NCBI RefSeq assembly: GCF_000308775.1
Contig: NZ_BAGJ01000086.1
Location: 47,319-111,318 of the forward strand
Origin: Nocardia testacea NBRC 100365
GTDB lineage: Bacteria > Actinomycetota > Actinomycetes > Mycobacteriales > Mycobacteriaceae
Length of the DNA: 64,000 nucleotides
Reading direction: 5' to 3'
Below are positions 29,992-41,176 of this stretch, one piece after another. The notes beneath the pieces are model-generated. The model was given only the letters and a program-made list of their open reading frames with translations, ran no database searches and was not told where the DNA came from. Position 1 is the stretch's first letter, and every line of letters begins with the position of its first letter. The position numbers and the translations under genes were made by a program.

Positions 29992-31773
29992 ATGGCTACC
30001 GACGCGTACGTGGAACAGACTTCGCTCGCCGAAATCATTCGGCACGGCAGTCCGGAGTTCCATCAGCAGTTGCAGAAGATCCTGAGCAACCCGGACTACG
30101 CGGTCACGGAGCAGCAGAGCCAGGAACAGCGGCGTCTCAACGCCTACGACCAGTTGGGCGACCTCGTCAGGCAGATCGGCACCCGCGCCGTCGCCACCGA
30201 CCTCCCCAAACTGTTCGCCGTCTTCGACCAGTGCGCAGTGCTGGCCACCGACCTCATCCCACTCATCTCCGGCCACTACAACCTGGCCTCCGGCAGCCTC
30301 GCCACCCTCACCGACTCCGACTCCGCCGCGCCCTACCTGCTCGACCTCGACGACGCGACCAGCGTCGGTGTCATGCTGCTCACCGAATACGAATGCGGCT
30401 CCAACATCCAGTTCATGCGGACCACCGCCACCTGGGACGGCGACGGATTCGTGCTCAACACCCCCGACCCCAGAGCACGCAAATTCATGCCCAGCGTCGG
30501 CATCGAAGTAGCCCGGGTCTGCGTCATCGGCGCACGGTTCATCGACGCGGCCGGCGTCGACCAGGGCGTCCACCTCTTCACCGCGCGCCTGCGCGGCGCC
30601 GACGGCGCCCCCGCCCCCGGCGTGACCATCACCCAACTCGACCACCAGCCACTGGTGATCATGGACAACTCCGTCATCAGCTTCGACAACCTCCGGGTCG
30701 AACGCGCCGCCTGGCTGAGCAACGACCTCGCCACCATCGACGACAACGGCGTACTCACCTGGCGCGACGAAGCAAGCCGCAAGCGCGCCTTCGCCTCGGC
30801 GATCAGCCAGCTCACCGTCGGACGCCTGGCACTGTCCTCATGCCTGAACGCCGAAGCCCGCGCCTCGCTCTACATCGCCCTGAACTACGCGAGCAGGCGC
30901 ATCGTGCCCATGACCCCGACCGACAAGCCCCACATGCTCGACGTCCCCCACGTCCGTGACACACTGCTCACCGACCTGGCCGGCACCGTCGCCCGCACCC
31001 TCTACGGCAACGCGGTGAAAACCCTGCTCGCCGACAGCAACCTCACCGCCCGCGACACCGTCGTATCGGTCATGCTGGCCAAGGACTTCATCCAACGGCA
31101 CGCACTGCAGACAGTCACCGACTGCCGCGTGAAAATGGCCGCCCAGGGCATGTTCAGCGCCAACCGAGTCGCCAGCTACCTCGGTGTCTGTCATGCCGCG
31201 ATGACCGGCGAAGGCGACGTCTCCGTCATGGGATCGGTCGCCGGTCGGGTACTGGCCAAACAATTCGCCGGCACACAACCGCCCGCACCCGTCCTCCACG
31301 ACCCCGCCGACCCGGCAGACCGCGCCCGCCTGTTCAGCGCCCGGACCCTGACCATCGCCCAGGAAACACAACCGCACCTGAGCAACCCGGCACTGGAAGC
31401 CCGCCTCCAGGTCATCCCGGACGCCCTCGAACTCGCGGAAGCATACTGCGTCGAACAGGCACTCCGGGCACTCGACGAACACGCCGACCACCCGGAGATC
31501 GCGGCCGTCCGCGACGTCTTCGCCCTCGACCAGATCGACAAACACGCCTCCTGGTACCTCACCCACGGGCTACTCGACGTCGCCGCCGTGAAAGCTGTCA
31601 AACAGCAACTCCGCGGCGGCCTGCTCTACGAGGCCATCGACAACCTCGCCGCCAACCTCCCCACCCTGCTGGCCGCCTTCGAATTCGACGACGACGTCCT
31701 CGGCGCCCCGGTGCTCGCCGACGACCTCGCCGCCGCCTGGGACGCCCGCTGTCACGATCGGCCCCGTCGCTGA
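29992..31773 (+). CDS. Acyl-CoA oxidase/dehydrogenase-like flavoprotein
   Basis: This 593-residue protein has the acyl-CoA oxidase arrangement rather than that of the roughly 390-residue dehydrogenases. The flavin-binding middle domain shows LLTEYECGSNIQFMRTTATW and then FVLNTPDPRARKFMP, the counterpart of the T-E-x-G-x-G-S-N and V-L-x-T-P motifs of acyl-CoA oxidases. The helical domains follow (AISQLTVGRLALSSCLNAEA, then MAAQGMFSANRVASYLG). FAD-dependent alpha,beta-dehydrogenation of a thioester is expected. AGGAGG lies 5 bases before the ATG. It stands between the NRPS and a P450 on the same strand, so tailoring of a fatty-acyl starter or a carrier-bound residue is plausible but not shown. 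The typical catalytic Glu could not be placed by eye. Confidence 0.75.
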   Translation: MATDAYVEQTSLAEIIRHGSPEFHQQLQKILSNPDYAVTEQQSQEQRRLNAYDQLGDLVRQIGTRAVATDLPKLFAVFDQCAVLATDLIPLISGHYNLASGSLATLTDSDSAAPYLLDLDDATSVGVMLLTEYECGSNIQFMRTTATWDGDGFVLNTPDPRARKFMPSVGIEVARVCVIGARFIDAAGVDQGVHLFTARLRGADGAPAPGVTITQLDHQPLVIMDNSVISFDNLRVERAAWLSNDLATIDDNGVLTWRDEASRKRAFASAISQLTVGRLALSSCLNAEARASLYIALNYASRRIVPMTPTDKPHMLDVPHVRDTLLTDLAGTVARTLYGNAVKTLLADSNLTARDTVVSVMLAKDFIQRHALQTVTDCRVKMAAQGMFSANRVASYLGVCHAAMTGEGDVSVMGSVAGRVLAKQFAGTQPPAPVLHDPADPADRARLFSARTLTIAQETQPHLSNPALEARLQVIPDALELAEAYCVEQALRALDEHADHPEIAAVRDVFALDQIDKHASWYLTHGLLDVAAVKAVKQQLRGGLLYEAIDNLAANLPTLLAAFEFDDDVLGAPVLADDLAAAWDARCHDRPRR

Positions 31774-32073
31774 TCATCCGGACACGCACCGCGGGCAGGC
31801 CACCCCACATGGGGGTGGCCTGCCCGCGGTGTTCGTCACACCCCGCACGACTCCACCGAAGTGGTGAATGCGACGGTGTCCGAAGCGCGGTCGACACGAA
31901 TCCCGGTCGAAATCGGGCGATTTCGACCCTTACACCGACCCGCGAAATATGTTCGGATTGCCCGTAAGAAAGCCACAAATCCGTTGGCGGAGAACAGCAT
32001 AGCCACCTGGCAGCCGTCGCCCGGCCCTCGCCTCGGTTAGTATTCCTCCGCAAACCGATAACAAGGAGATTAC
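31774..32073 (+). other. 300-base gap before the CYP157-like gene
   Basis: It holds the perfect hairpin at 31787-31831, then about 200 bases without a gene in which AT content rises (GAAATATGTTCGG, AAGAAAGCC), a likely promoter region for the P450 gene. Confidence 0.5.
31787..31831 (+). terminator. Perfect 20-bp hairpin after the acyl-CoA-oxidase-like gene
   Basis: Bases 31787-31806 and 31812-31831 are exact reverse complements around the 5-base loop ACATG. It begins 13 bases after the stop codon. It is a very strong GC hairpin without a long U-run, and probably ends the NRPS-side transcript. Confidence 0.75.
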
Positions 32074-33351
32074 GTGTATCCGCAGTACACCCGCCAGGGT
32101 GCTGTCACCGGCTCACCGATCGCGGACGGTACTCGAACCCCGATCTACAGCATCGAGAACGGCCCCCGGGTCCCGATCTACAGCGAAGAGTTCGCCGCCG
32201 ATCCCCATCGGGCCTACCGTCAGATGCGCGAAGCCTACGGCGCGCTGGTACCCGTCGAGATGTGGCCCGGAGTGCCCGCCACGCTGGTTATCAACTACGA
32301 CACCGCCAAAGGCATACTCAGCGACAGCGACCGCTTTCCCGCCGACCCGAGTATCTGGCAGCGAGACATTCCCGACAACTGTCCGATCAAACCGATGGTC
32401 GAATACCGGCCCAACGCAATTCGCACCAGCGGCGAGCAGCACCGGCGACTCCGCAAAAACGTGGTCGAGGCACTCGAACAGGGAATCGACCTGAATACGG
32501 TACGCCCCATGGTGGAACGATCCGCCTTCCCGCTCATCAACACATTCTGCGAAACCGGCCGCGCCGACATACTGAACCAATACGCCCTTCCACTGGTCTT
32601 CTCGGTGCTGTGCCAGGTACTCGGCTGCCCCGAGGACATCGGTCAGCGCGTCGCCGCCGCCAGCGCCCAGATGTTCGACAGCGTCGACACCGCGCAGGTC
32701 AACATGGCCTTCGGTCAGGCTCTGCTCGAACTCACACTCCTCAAGCGAGCAAACCCGGGCGACGACGTCACCACCAAGATGATCCAGGACCCGGCCGGCC
32801 TCACCGACGAAGAAGTAGTGAACCAACTGGTTCTCCTGTTCGCCGCCGGAGTCGAGCCGCCCGTCAACCTGATCGCCAACACCCTGGTGCTGATGCTCAC
32901 CGACGAGCGATACACCAGCTACGGCGGCGACGGTCACCTGACGACGAAAACCGCACTGGAGGAGCGGCTGGCCACCGACCCGCCGATGGCCAACTACTGC
33001 ATCACCTACCCCCGCCAGCCCATCTACGTCGAAGGCCAATTCCTGCCGGCCAACCAACCGGTGATCATCAGCATGGCCGCCTGCAACACCGACCCCCAGA
33101 AGAACACCGGCGAATTCATCGACAACGGCTGGAACCTGGCATGGAGCACCGGTCCACACGCCTGCCCCGCGCACGCCCGGCCGTTCTCACTGCTCCTCGC
33201 GCAGGAGATCATCGACCAGCTACTGGACGCACTCCCCGAACTGCAGCTGGAAGTACCCCAGGAACGACTCGTCTGGCGCCCTGGTCCGTTCCACCGCGCA
33301 TTGACATCCCTGCCCGTCGTATTCCCCCCTTCTCCACCGCTCAGCGCCTGA
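32074..33351 (+). CDS. CYP157-like cytochrome P450 lacking the ExxR motif
   Basis: This 425-residue P450 has the haem-ligand loop WSTGPHACPAHARPF with Cys364. The N-terminal half (PIYSEEFAADPHRAYRQMRE, VPVEMWPGVPATLVINYD, then a FPADPSIWQ segment) resembles the CYP157 family of actinomycetes. Two normally conserved features are altered. The K-helix reads EERLATDPP, so ExxR has become Glu297-Arg-Leu-Ala300. The I-helix reads AAGVEPPVN, without the usual acid-alcohol Thr pair. CYP157 enzymes are known for missing ExxR, so this is probably a real, folded P450 and not a damaged gene. AAGGAG lies 5 bases before the GTG start. It has no adjacent ferredoxin. CYP157 genes are usually in conservons, but none of the conservon partner genes is seen here. 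Confidence 0.85.
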   Translation: MYPQYTRQGAVTGSPIADGTRTPIYSIENGPRVPIYSEEFAADPHRAYRQMREAYGALVPVEMWPGVPATLVINYDTAKGILSDSDRFPADPSIWQRDIPDNCPIKPMVEYRPNAIRTSGEQHRRLRKNVVEALEQGIDLNTVRPMVERSAFPLINTFCETGRADILNQYALPLVFSVLCQVLGCPEDIGQRVAAASAQMFDSVDTAQVNMAFGQALLELTLLKRANPGDDVTTKMIQDPAGLTDEEVVNQLVLLFAAGVEPPVNLIANTLVLMLTDERYTSYGGDGHLTTKTALEERLATDPPMANYCITYPRQPIYVEGQFLPANQPVIISMAACNTDPQKNTGEFIDNGWNLAWSTGPHACPAHARPFSLLLAQEIIDQLLDALPELQLEVPQERLVWRPGPFHRALTSLPVVFPPSPPLSA

Positions 33352-33393
33352 CCTCGCCGTTCCCGTCGAACACAACGCCGATGAGCAACCCGC

Positions 33394-33413
33394 AGCGTGG
33401 TGAACCGCGCTGA
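33394..33413 (+). terminator. Hairpin downstream of the CYP157-like gene
   Basis: CAGCGTGG (33394-33401) pairs with CCGCGCTG (33406-33413), with one G-T wobble, around TGAA. It lies between the P450 and the convergent P450 pseudogene. Confidence 0.4.
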
Positions 33414-33518
33414 GAGCCGAACGCTGAGGCGCGGGCGGTGCTGCGACCGGAGACCTCGGGAGTCACCCGGAACCACTGCGCCCGCCCGACGCCACAGCCG
33501 GTCGATCCCGCGCGCCGC

Positions 33519-34403
33519 CTACGTCAGCAACACCGGCAGGCGAGCGTGCCCGTTCGCGATGAAACCCGGCACCGAACCGAGTTCAGCGGGGGAGACGGCG
33601 AACTTCATTCGCGGCAACCGCTCGAAAAGCGCCGGTAGCGCCACCCCGGCCTCCAGCCGGGCCAAGTGCGCGCCCGGACAGCGGTGCGGACCATACCCGA
33701 ACGCCAAATGCTCTTTATTCTTCCGGCCCGGGTCGAACTCGTCCGCGCTGTCGCCGTAGACCGCGGGATCTCGGTTGGCGCCTGCGGGCAGGAGAGTATG
33801 GGGTCGCCCTCGGCGATCGCCACGCCGCCGAGAACGAGATCCTTCACCGCATAGCGCAGCGGGGCGTGCGCGACGGACGGTTCGAACCGCAGCACCTCCT
33901 CGATCACATCCGTCCATCCCAGGCTCCCGTCGAGCGCGGCGGCCAACTAATCCGGGTTGGTGAGCAGCAGATATATCGCCTGGTCGATGAGATCGACCGT
34001 TGTCTCGTGACCGGCATTGATCGTCAGATGCCCGGGCTCATACAGGAGCTGGTCGGATATCGTCGTGCGAACCCCGCCGAGGATATGACCAGCACGCTTA
34101 TCTCCCACGCCGACGATCCTGGGAGGGATTTCGGTATGGAGGAACGCGTCGGGACGCTCGAGGAGCGGAAAGTCGCTGCCGATCTCCCCGTTCCGGAAAG
34201 CCGGCCAGTGCCGCCGCGGATCTTTGGAAACCTCGGAGCCGGAGAGGACTTCCATGAGCACGGCCGCGTCGGTCACCGACCGCGCCGGCACCCCGCCCGG
34301 GAGCACAACCGGTGACCGGGCCGTGTGCCCGGATCCGGGCGATCTCACCCTGGATGTCGGAACCCTCGGGATCTATGACGATGGGGTCGGTGTGATTGCT
34401 CAT
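33519..34403 (-). pseudogene. Cytochrome P450 pseudogene with frameshifts, nonsense codon, deletion and internal inversion
   Basis: Reading down the minus strand from ATG 34403: MSNHTDPIVIDPEGSDIQGE begins a CYP105/107-type P450. After AHGPVT (near 34310) the frame shifts and continues VVLPGGVPARSVTDAAVLME to GSDFPLLE (near 34160). About 110-130 residues that should follow are missing. Bases from about 34028 to 34160 carry the next P450 piece (LVGYRRANPAEDMTSTLISH) on the opposite strand. The minus strand resumes with NAGHETTVDLIDQAIYLLL (I-helix), hits TAG at 33949-33947 where CAG is expected, continues WTDVIEEVLRFEP (intact ExxR), shifts frame near 33790, and ends with the haem loop FGYGPHRCPGAHLARLE. 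It cannot encode a P450. It sits beside an unusual intact P450, convergent to it. Confidence 0.9.
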
Positions 34404-34667
34404 GCGAACTCCGATCTGACCGCGAATCGCGGGCGGAGGCATGCGTTCTACCCCCTCTGCCCCTGAGGCCCACACCACGGTAACCGCCGAAAACGATTGG
34501 TCGGTCTCTACCATTTTTCGGCCAATAACCGATGTTCTCTCGACACCCGTGCAGCCGGGGAGGGGACAAGTGCCGGAGAATCGATGATGTCGTCCTCTTC
34601 CTGCATATTCGGCCGGACCAGAGCTGGCAGGCGTAGAGTTGGCAACTCGATGCGGCAGGAGTTGACG

Positions 34668-35024
34668 ATGTCCAAACGCGCCAGACCAGCGATAGCCCGG
34701 ATAGCTGCGATCACTGCGGCCGTGGGTGCCGCCACTGTTTTCGGCACGGCCGGTCGAGCAGTCGCCGACGTCGAGCCCGGCGTCTATACGTCCACGACGT
34801 GGTCGTCCGGCATCGTGCTCCTGCAACGCGACGGGCGCGTCGAGGGCGGGGACCTGGTCTTGATAGGCCGTTACCCAATTCATTCGACGCCCGACGGCGG
34901 TTACGTGGACCTATTTCCCGGTCACCGAGTCGTACTGACCAGCGACGGACATGGCGGGTACAGGGGCCCGGCGTATTTGGGTGGGGTGCTGATCGGCGCC
35001 ATCACGCTGACGCCCCAACGCTGA
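34668..35024 (+). CDS. Small secreted protein, function unknown
   Basis: This 118-residue protein starts MSKRARPAIARIAAITAAVG, a signal peptide with probable cleavage after AVA (residue 34), leaving about 84 residues rich in Gly, Val and Asp (EPGVYTSTTWSSGIVLLQRD). It has no cysteines. AGGAG (34657-34661) is 6 bases before the ATG at 34668, which is therefore preferred to an upstream TTG. No domain was recognised. The neighbouring P450 remnant is divergent. Confidence 0.6.
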   Translation: MSKRARPAIARIAAITAAVGAATVFGTAGRAVADVEPGVYTSTTWSSGIVLLQRDGRVEGGDLVLIGRYPIHSTPDGGYVDLFPGHRVVLTSDGHGGYRGPAYLGGVLIGAITLTPQR

Positions 35025-36184
35025 CCGCCAACTCCCGACGGTGGCGGCGTACATACGACGGATTCAGATCGTTGGCGCGTTCGCCCTGGGACAAACAGGC
35101 GCAGGGCCGGCGCCGAGGTGCTCGGGGGAGGTAGGCCTGACTCAACTGATGCACTACGCAGGCGATTACTTGACATAATGTAGATTATCGGCGTTCTTGA
35201 GCGGGCGGGTCCCAGCTGGTGCGCCATCGTCGTCGCGTACCGTGACGACCACACATCCAGTACCAACCTTCTCGACAAGCAGTCCGGAGCGACCCCGTCG
35301 GGGTGCGAACAGTGGCACACTTCCGATGTCCGGCTTACTGATTCATCTCGCGACAAAAGGGCTCCCCATCCATTATTTCGTCACATGACGTATTGAGACG
35401 AAGGAAAGGAGGCCTACCCGCGGAGGCCGGAGGGTGCCCGAGCCGTCGACCACCGAATACAAGCGCGCCGTTCGGCCGCCGACGTCGCCTCTGCTTCGAC
35501 GCCATCCCATGACCCAGCGCCACGCATGTCCTCGCGCTCATACCTGGGCCAGGCGACTGGCTTCGGCAGACCAGGCCTGGGCCGCGGGGGCCACCTGCAG
35601 CGAACCATCTCGGCGGTGTCGGACCCGATCGCGGGCAGCGAATCGAGCGTCGAAATCGTTGTCGTCCCGGCCGGCTCGTCGATGTCCCGCCAATGGCGCC
35701 TACGCGGCTTTCCGCAATCTGACGGATCCATCGAGGCACCCCGCCGCAGCCCGCCTCTCCCCCGCTCACATCGGTCCGCAGACTGTACCCGCCCCTGTAA
35801 ATAGCCTCTTCCTTTGTTTTTTCGGATTCGAGATCTAGCGCGAGGTCGCCGGGTCAATAATAGATCGTTAGATGCGCATATCGCCGTACGGCGATTATTA
35901 AATTCTGTCGCCGCCTGCACAGGCACAGCTTGTCCGAGGTTCGTCACGGTAACCGGCGCTCCGCCCAAGTGCGGAGGCGCCGCGAATATTCCCCTTCCCA
36001 CTCCCCGGCCCCGTCGGCTCGGGTATGAGTGCGCGGGGTGCGTGCCTCCGGGCGCGGTGCCCCTCCCCTGTGCTCCCCCGGGCCGGAAACACCGCCTGCC
36101 GCGTACCGGGTGCGGAGGTGAGCGGGAGTTAGGCTCGGAGCGGACTGGGCTCGTGTCAGCGACGACCTCCCGGAGGCGAGAGCT
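35025..36184 (+). other. 1.16-kb region without a recognisable gene
   Basis: Frames on both strands are short, overlapping and lack family features. Composition is patchy: AT-rich islands at about 35160-35190 (TTGACA at 35170, with ATAAT/ATTAT around GTAG) and 35805-35910. The latter includes a perfect 16-bp palindrome. The last 100 bases hold the beta-lactamase promoter and GGAGG. It may be decayed gene remnants linked to the P450 wreck. Confidence 0.45.
35872..35895. promoter_or_regulatory. Two adjoining palindromes in an AT-rich island
   Basis: ATGCGCAT (35872-35879) is followed directly by ATCGCCGTACGGCGAT (35880-35895), a perfect 16-bp palindrome, in an island of unusually low GC about 290 bases before the beta-lactamase-like gene. 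It is a candidate binding site for a dimeric regulator. Confidence 0.4.
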
Positions 36185-37783
36185 ATGCGCAGACGTCGGC
36201 TGGTAGTTCTCTGTGTCTCCGTGGTGGCCGCCGCGGGGCTGGTATCGGGCTGCGGGGACCGGGAGCCGACACCGGTGCCGGGGGCGGCCGCACCCTCGAC
36301 CTCACCGTCGGATCTGGGACCCGAGCAGGCGGCCGGAGTCGCCATACCGCGCGGACGGGTGGAACATATCCTGGGCACGCTCGAATATCGCGCCGAGGAA
36401 CTGATGCGCGACACCGGCATTCCGGGGATGGCGGTCGCCGTCGTCTACGACGGCGAGGTGGTGTTCCAGAAGGGGTTCGGAGTGCGTGATGTCGACGGGC
36501 AGCAGCCGGTGAAACCGGAGACGGTGTTCCAGTTGGCGTCGCTGTCGAAACCGGTGGGTGCCACGGTGGTCGCTCGTCAGGTGCAGCAGGGCGCGGTGCA
36601 GTGGGATACACCGGTACACGACCCGGCGCCGTGGTTCGCGTTGAACGACCCTTATGTCAGCGACCATGTGACCATCGGCGATCTGTACGCACACCGGTCG
36701 GGTCTGCCCGAACACGCCGGGGACAAGCTGGAGGATCTGGGATTCGACCGGACCACGATTCTCCAACGGTTGCGGATGCTGCCGTTGGCACCGTTCCGCG
36801 ATTCCTATGCCTATACGAATTTCGGGCTCACCGCGGCGGCGATCGCGGTCGCCGCCGCGGCGAGGCAGCGCTGGTCGGCGCTGTCGGAGCAGAGCATCTA
36901 TCGTCCGCTGGGTATGTCGTCGACCAGTTCCCGGTACGCCGATTTCGTCGGGGCGCCCGACCGCGCGTCCGGTCATGTATTAGTGGACGGTGAGTACCGG
37001 CCGGCGCAGCCGGGACGGCAGCCGGATGCCCAGTCCCCCGCCGGAGGCGTCAGTTCATCGGTGACGGATATGGCGCAGTGGATGATGATGGTGCTGGCGA
37101 ACGGGAAGCACGGCGGTGAGCAGGTTGTGGCGCCCGAGGCGCTGCTACCGGCGCTGACACCGCAGTCGGTGTCGTCGCCGCCGGCCGCGCCGGATGCGCG
37201 GGCGGGTCAGTACGGGTTCGGTTTCAATGTCGGTGATTCGGCGGCGGGCCGGGTGGTGTTGAGTCATTCGGGGGCGTTCGATCAGGGGGCGGCGACCGCG
37301 ATGACGATGATTCCGTCGGCGAACGTGGGCATCGTGACGCTGACCAATGCCGCGCCGATCGGGGTGCCGGAGACATTGAACGCGGAGTTCGCCGATCTGG
37401 TGCAGTTCGGTGAGGTGCGCCAGAACTGGTGGGAGCTGTATTCGAAGGCGTTCGAGCAGTTGAACGCGCCGGTCGGTGAGCTGGTGGGGGTTCCGCCGCC
37501 GCCGGCTGCGGCGCCGGCTCGGCCGCTGGAGGACTACGCGGGTGAGTACGGGAACGACTATTTCGGTCCGGCGGCGGTGGCGGTGGACGGTGACGGGCTG
37601 CTGTTGACGATGGGGCCGCGCCACGTCGCGATGCCGTTGCGGCATCGCGACGGAGACACGTTCGTCTTCACCCCGGTGGGTGAGAGCGCGAATCCGGGCA
37701 GCATTTCGCAGGCCCGGTTCGACGGGGACCGGTTGTGGCTGGAGTTCTACGACTCCGACGGCTGCGGTACGTTCGTGCGCTGA
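36185..37783 (+). CDS. Serine beta-lactamase-like lipoprotein (class C / esterase family)
   Basis: This 532-residue exported lipoprotein has the lipobox LVSGC with Cys23 and a Pro/Ser/Thr-rich linker. Its catalytic domain carries the class C / D-Ala-D-Ala peptidase triad of motifs: Ser119-Leu-Ser-Lys (ASLSK), Tyr-x-Asn as YTN near residue 215, and HSG near residue 360. A C-terminal beta-rich domain (DUF3471-like, LEDYAGEYGNDYFGPAAVAV) follows. Members act as beta-lactamases, carboxypeptidases or esterases; the substrate here is unknown. GGAGG is 8 bases before the ATG. Its stop is 7 bases from that of the convergent UvrA-like gene. Confidence 0.85.
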   Translation: MRRRRLVVLCVSVVAAAGLVSGCGDREPTPVPGAAAPSTSPSDLGPEQAAGVAIPRGRVEHILGTLEYRAEELMRDTGIPGMAVAVVYDGEVVFQKGFGVRDVDGQQPVKPETVFQLASLSKPVGATVVARQVQQGAVQWDTPVHDPAPWFALNDPYVSDHVTIGDLYAHRSGLPEHAGDKLEDLGFDRTTILQRLRMLPLAPFRDSYAYTNFGLTAAAIAVAAAARQRWSALSEQSIYRPLGMSSTSSRYADFVGAPDRASGHVLVDGEYRPAQPGRQPDAQSPAGGVSSSVTDMAQWMMMVLANGKHGGEQVVAPEALLPALTPQSVSSPPAAPDARAGQYGFGFNVGDSAAGRVVLSHSGAFDQGAATAMTMIPSANVGIVTLTNAAPIGVPETLNAEFADLVQFGEVRQNWWELYSKAFEQLNAPVGELVGVPPPPAAAPARPLEDYAGEYGNDYFGPAAVAVDGDGLLLTMGPRHVAMPLRHRDGDTFVFTPVGESANPGSISQARFDGDRLWLEFYDSDGCGTFVR

Positions 37784-37790
37784 TTCCGGG

Positions 37791-40181
<2,391 letters not shown>

Positions 40182-40310
40182 CTGTCTCCCTCTGAGGTGG
40201 TCGCGGTCCTCGACATCGGCCTGTTCGGTTCCCGGCGGTCGAGCGTTACCGGCCGGCCCGTCCGATGGGGCGGGCCGGTGTGCGGGCCGGATCGGTGGGT
40301 GGGCCGCTGG

Positions 40311-40721
40311 TCAGCGCAGTTGCTGGATGCGGATCATATTGCCCGCGGGGTCGCGGACGGCGCAGTCGCGGATGCCGTAGGGCTGTTCGGTCGGTTCCTG
40401 GACCACTTCGACGTCACCGGCCTGGAGGCGTTCGAAGGTGCCGTCGAGGTCTTCGGTGGCGAGGTTGATGCCGGCGTAGGTGCCCTTGGCCATCATTTCG
40501 GTGATGGTTTTGCGTTCCTCGTCGGTGATGCCGGGGTCGGCGGCCGGTGGGTGCAGGACGATGGAGGTTCCGGGTTGGCCGACGGGGCCGACGGTGATCC
40601 AGCGCAGGCCGTTGTAGCCGACATCGTTGCGGATTTCGAAGCCGAGGGTGTCGCGGTAGAACCCGATGGCGGCTTCGGGATCGTCCTGGGGCAGGTAGCT
40701 GGCGTGAATGGTGATGTCCAT
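40311..40721 (-). CDS. VOC-family (glyoxalase/bleomycin-resistance-like) protein
   Basis: This 136-residue single VOC module opens MDITIHASYLPQDDPEAAIG, has FYRDTLGFEIRNDVGYNG, and ends GIRDCAVRDPAGNMIRIQQL, the typical V-x-D-P-x-G-N-x-I ending with the metal-site position at the C-terminus. The substrate is unknown. The ATG at 40721 is only 5 bases after the stop of the AraC regulator, so the pair is one transcript, a common arrangement in which the AraC protein controls its own VOC partner. Confidence 0.85.
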   Translation of the reverse strand: MDITIHASYLPQDDPEAAIGFYRDTLGFEIRNDVGYNGLRWITVGPVGQPGTSIVLHPPAADPGITDEERKTITEMMAKGTYAGINLATEDLDGTFERLQAGDVEVVQEPTEQPYGIRDCAVRDPAGNMIRIQQLR

Positions 40722-40726
40722 GCCGA

Positions 40727-41176
40727 TCACGCTAACTGCGGGGTGGTTACCGGGGCTTCTCGATTCCTGATCGGTCTGGTCACCTGTTTGGCGGTGCAGG
40801 ACGGGATGCCGGCGGTGGCGTCGGCTTGTTGCCGCCGGTAGGCGCTGGGCGGCATGCCGACGAGTTCGGTGAAGCGGGTGCTGAAGGTGCCCAGTGAGGA
40901 GCAGCCGACGGCGAAGCAGACTTCGGTGACGGTGAGGTCGCCGCGGCGCAGCAGGGCCATCGCGCGTTCGATGCGGCGGGTCATCAGGTATCCGTACGGC
41001 GATTCGCCGTAGGCGAGCCGGAACTGGCGGCTGAGGTGTCCGGCGGACATGTTGACGCCACGGGCGAGCGCTTCGACGTCGAGTGGTTGTGCGTATTCGC
41101 GGTCCATCCGGTCGCGGACGCGGCGTAACAGCGCGAGGTCGCGGAGGTGTTGGTCCGCGGTGGGTCTGCTGGTCAC
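40727..41176 (-). CDS. AraC-family transcriptional regulator, DNA-binding domain only
   Basis: This 149-residue regulator has two helix-turn-helix units: LDVEALARGVNMSAGHLSRQ then FRLAYGESPYGYLMTRRIER, and LTVTEVCFAVGCSSLGTFST then RFTELVGMPPSAYRR. There is no separate sensor domain, only a 30-residue tail. The GTG at 41176 overlaps the stop of the amidohydrolase frame as GTGA, so translation is coupled to it. It probably activates or represses the VOC gene behind it. Confidence 0.85.
   Translation of the reverse strand: MTSRPTADQHLRDLALLRRVRDRMDREYAQPLDVEALARGVNMSAGHLSRQFRLAYGESPYGYLMTRRIERAMALLRRGDLTVTEVCFAVGCSSLGTFSTRFTELVGMPPSAYRRQQADATAGIPSCTAKQVTRPIRNREAPVTTPQLA

Noticed and set aside
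28405..30645. 746-residue minus-strand frame covering the NRPS end, the gap and the next gene start
   Set aside because: It has no family features, opposes two well-supported genes and is Gly/Val/Asp-rich in the manner of antisense shadows.
10201..32073. MbtH-like gene or second NRPS/PKS subunit
   Set aside because: I looked for the short W-rich MbtH pattern and for extra carrier domains on both strands and found none.
32956..32972. Reading the altered ExxR of the CYP157-like P450 as a sequencing error
   Set aside because: The surrounding frame is intact and the rest of the protein matches a family known to lack the motif, so a natural variant is more likely.
33866..34315. 149-residue plus-strand frame with a P450-like segment
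   Set aside because: Only about 45 residues look like a P450; they are the inverted fragment of the minus-strand pseudogene and not an independent gene.
35414..36001. 195-residue minus-strand frame and overlapping plus-strand frames
   Set aside because: Low-complexity, mutually overlapping, without a start signal. The region is better described as non-coding or decayed.
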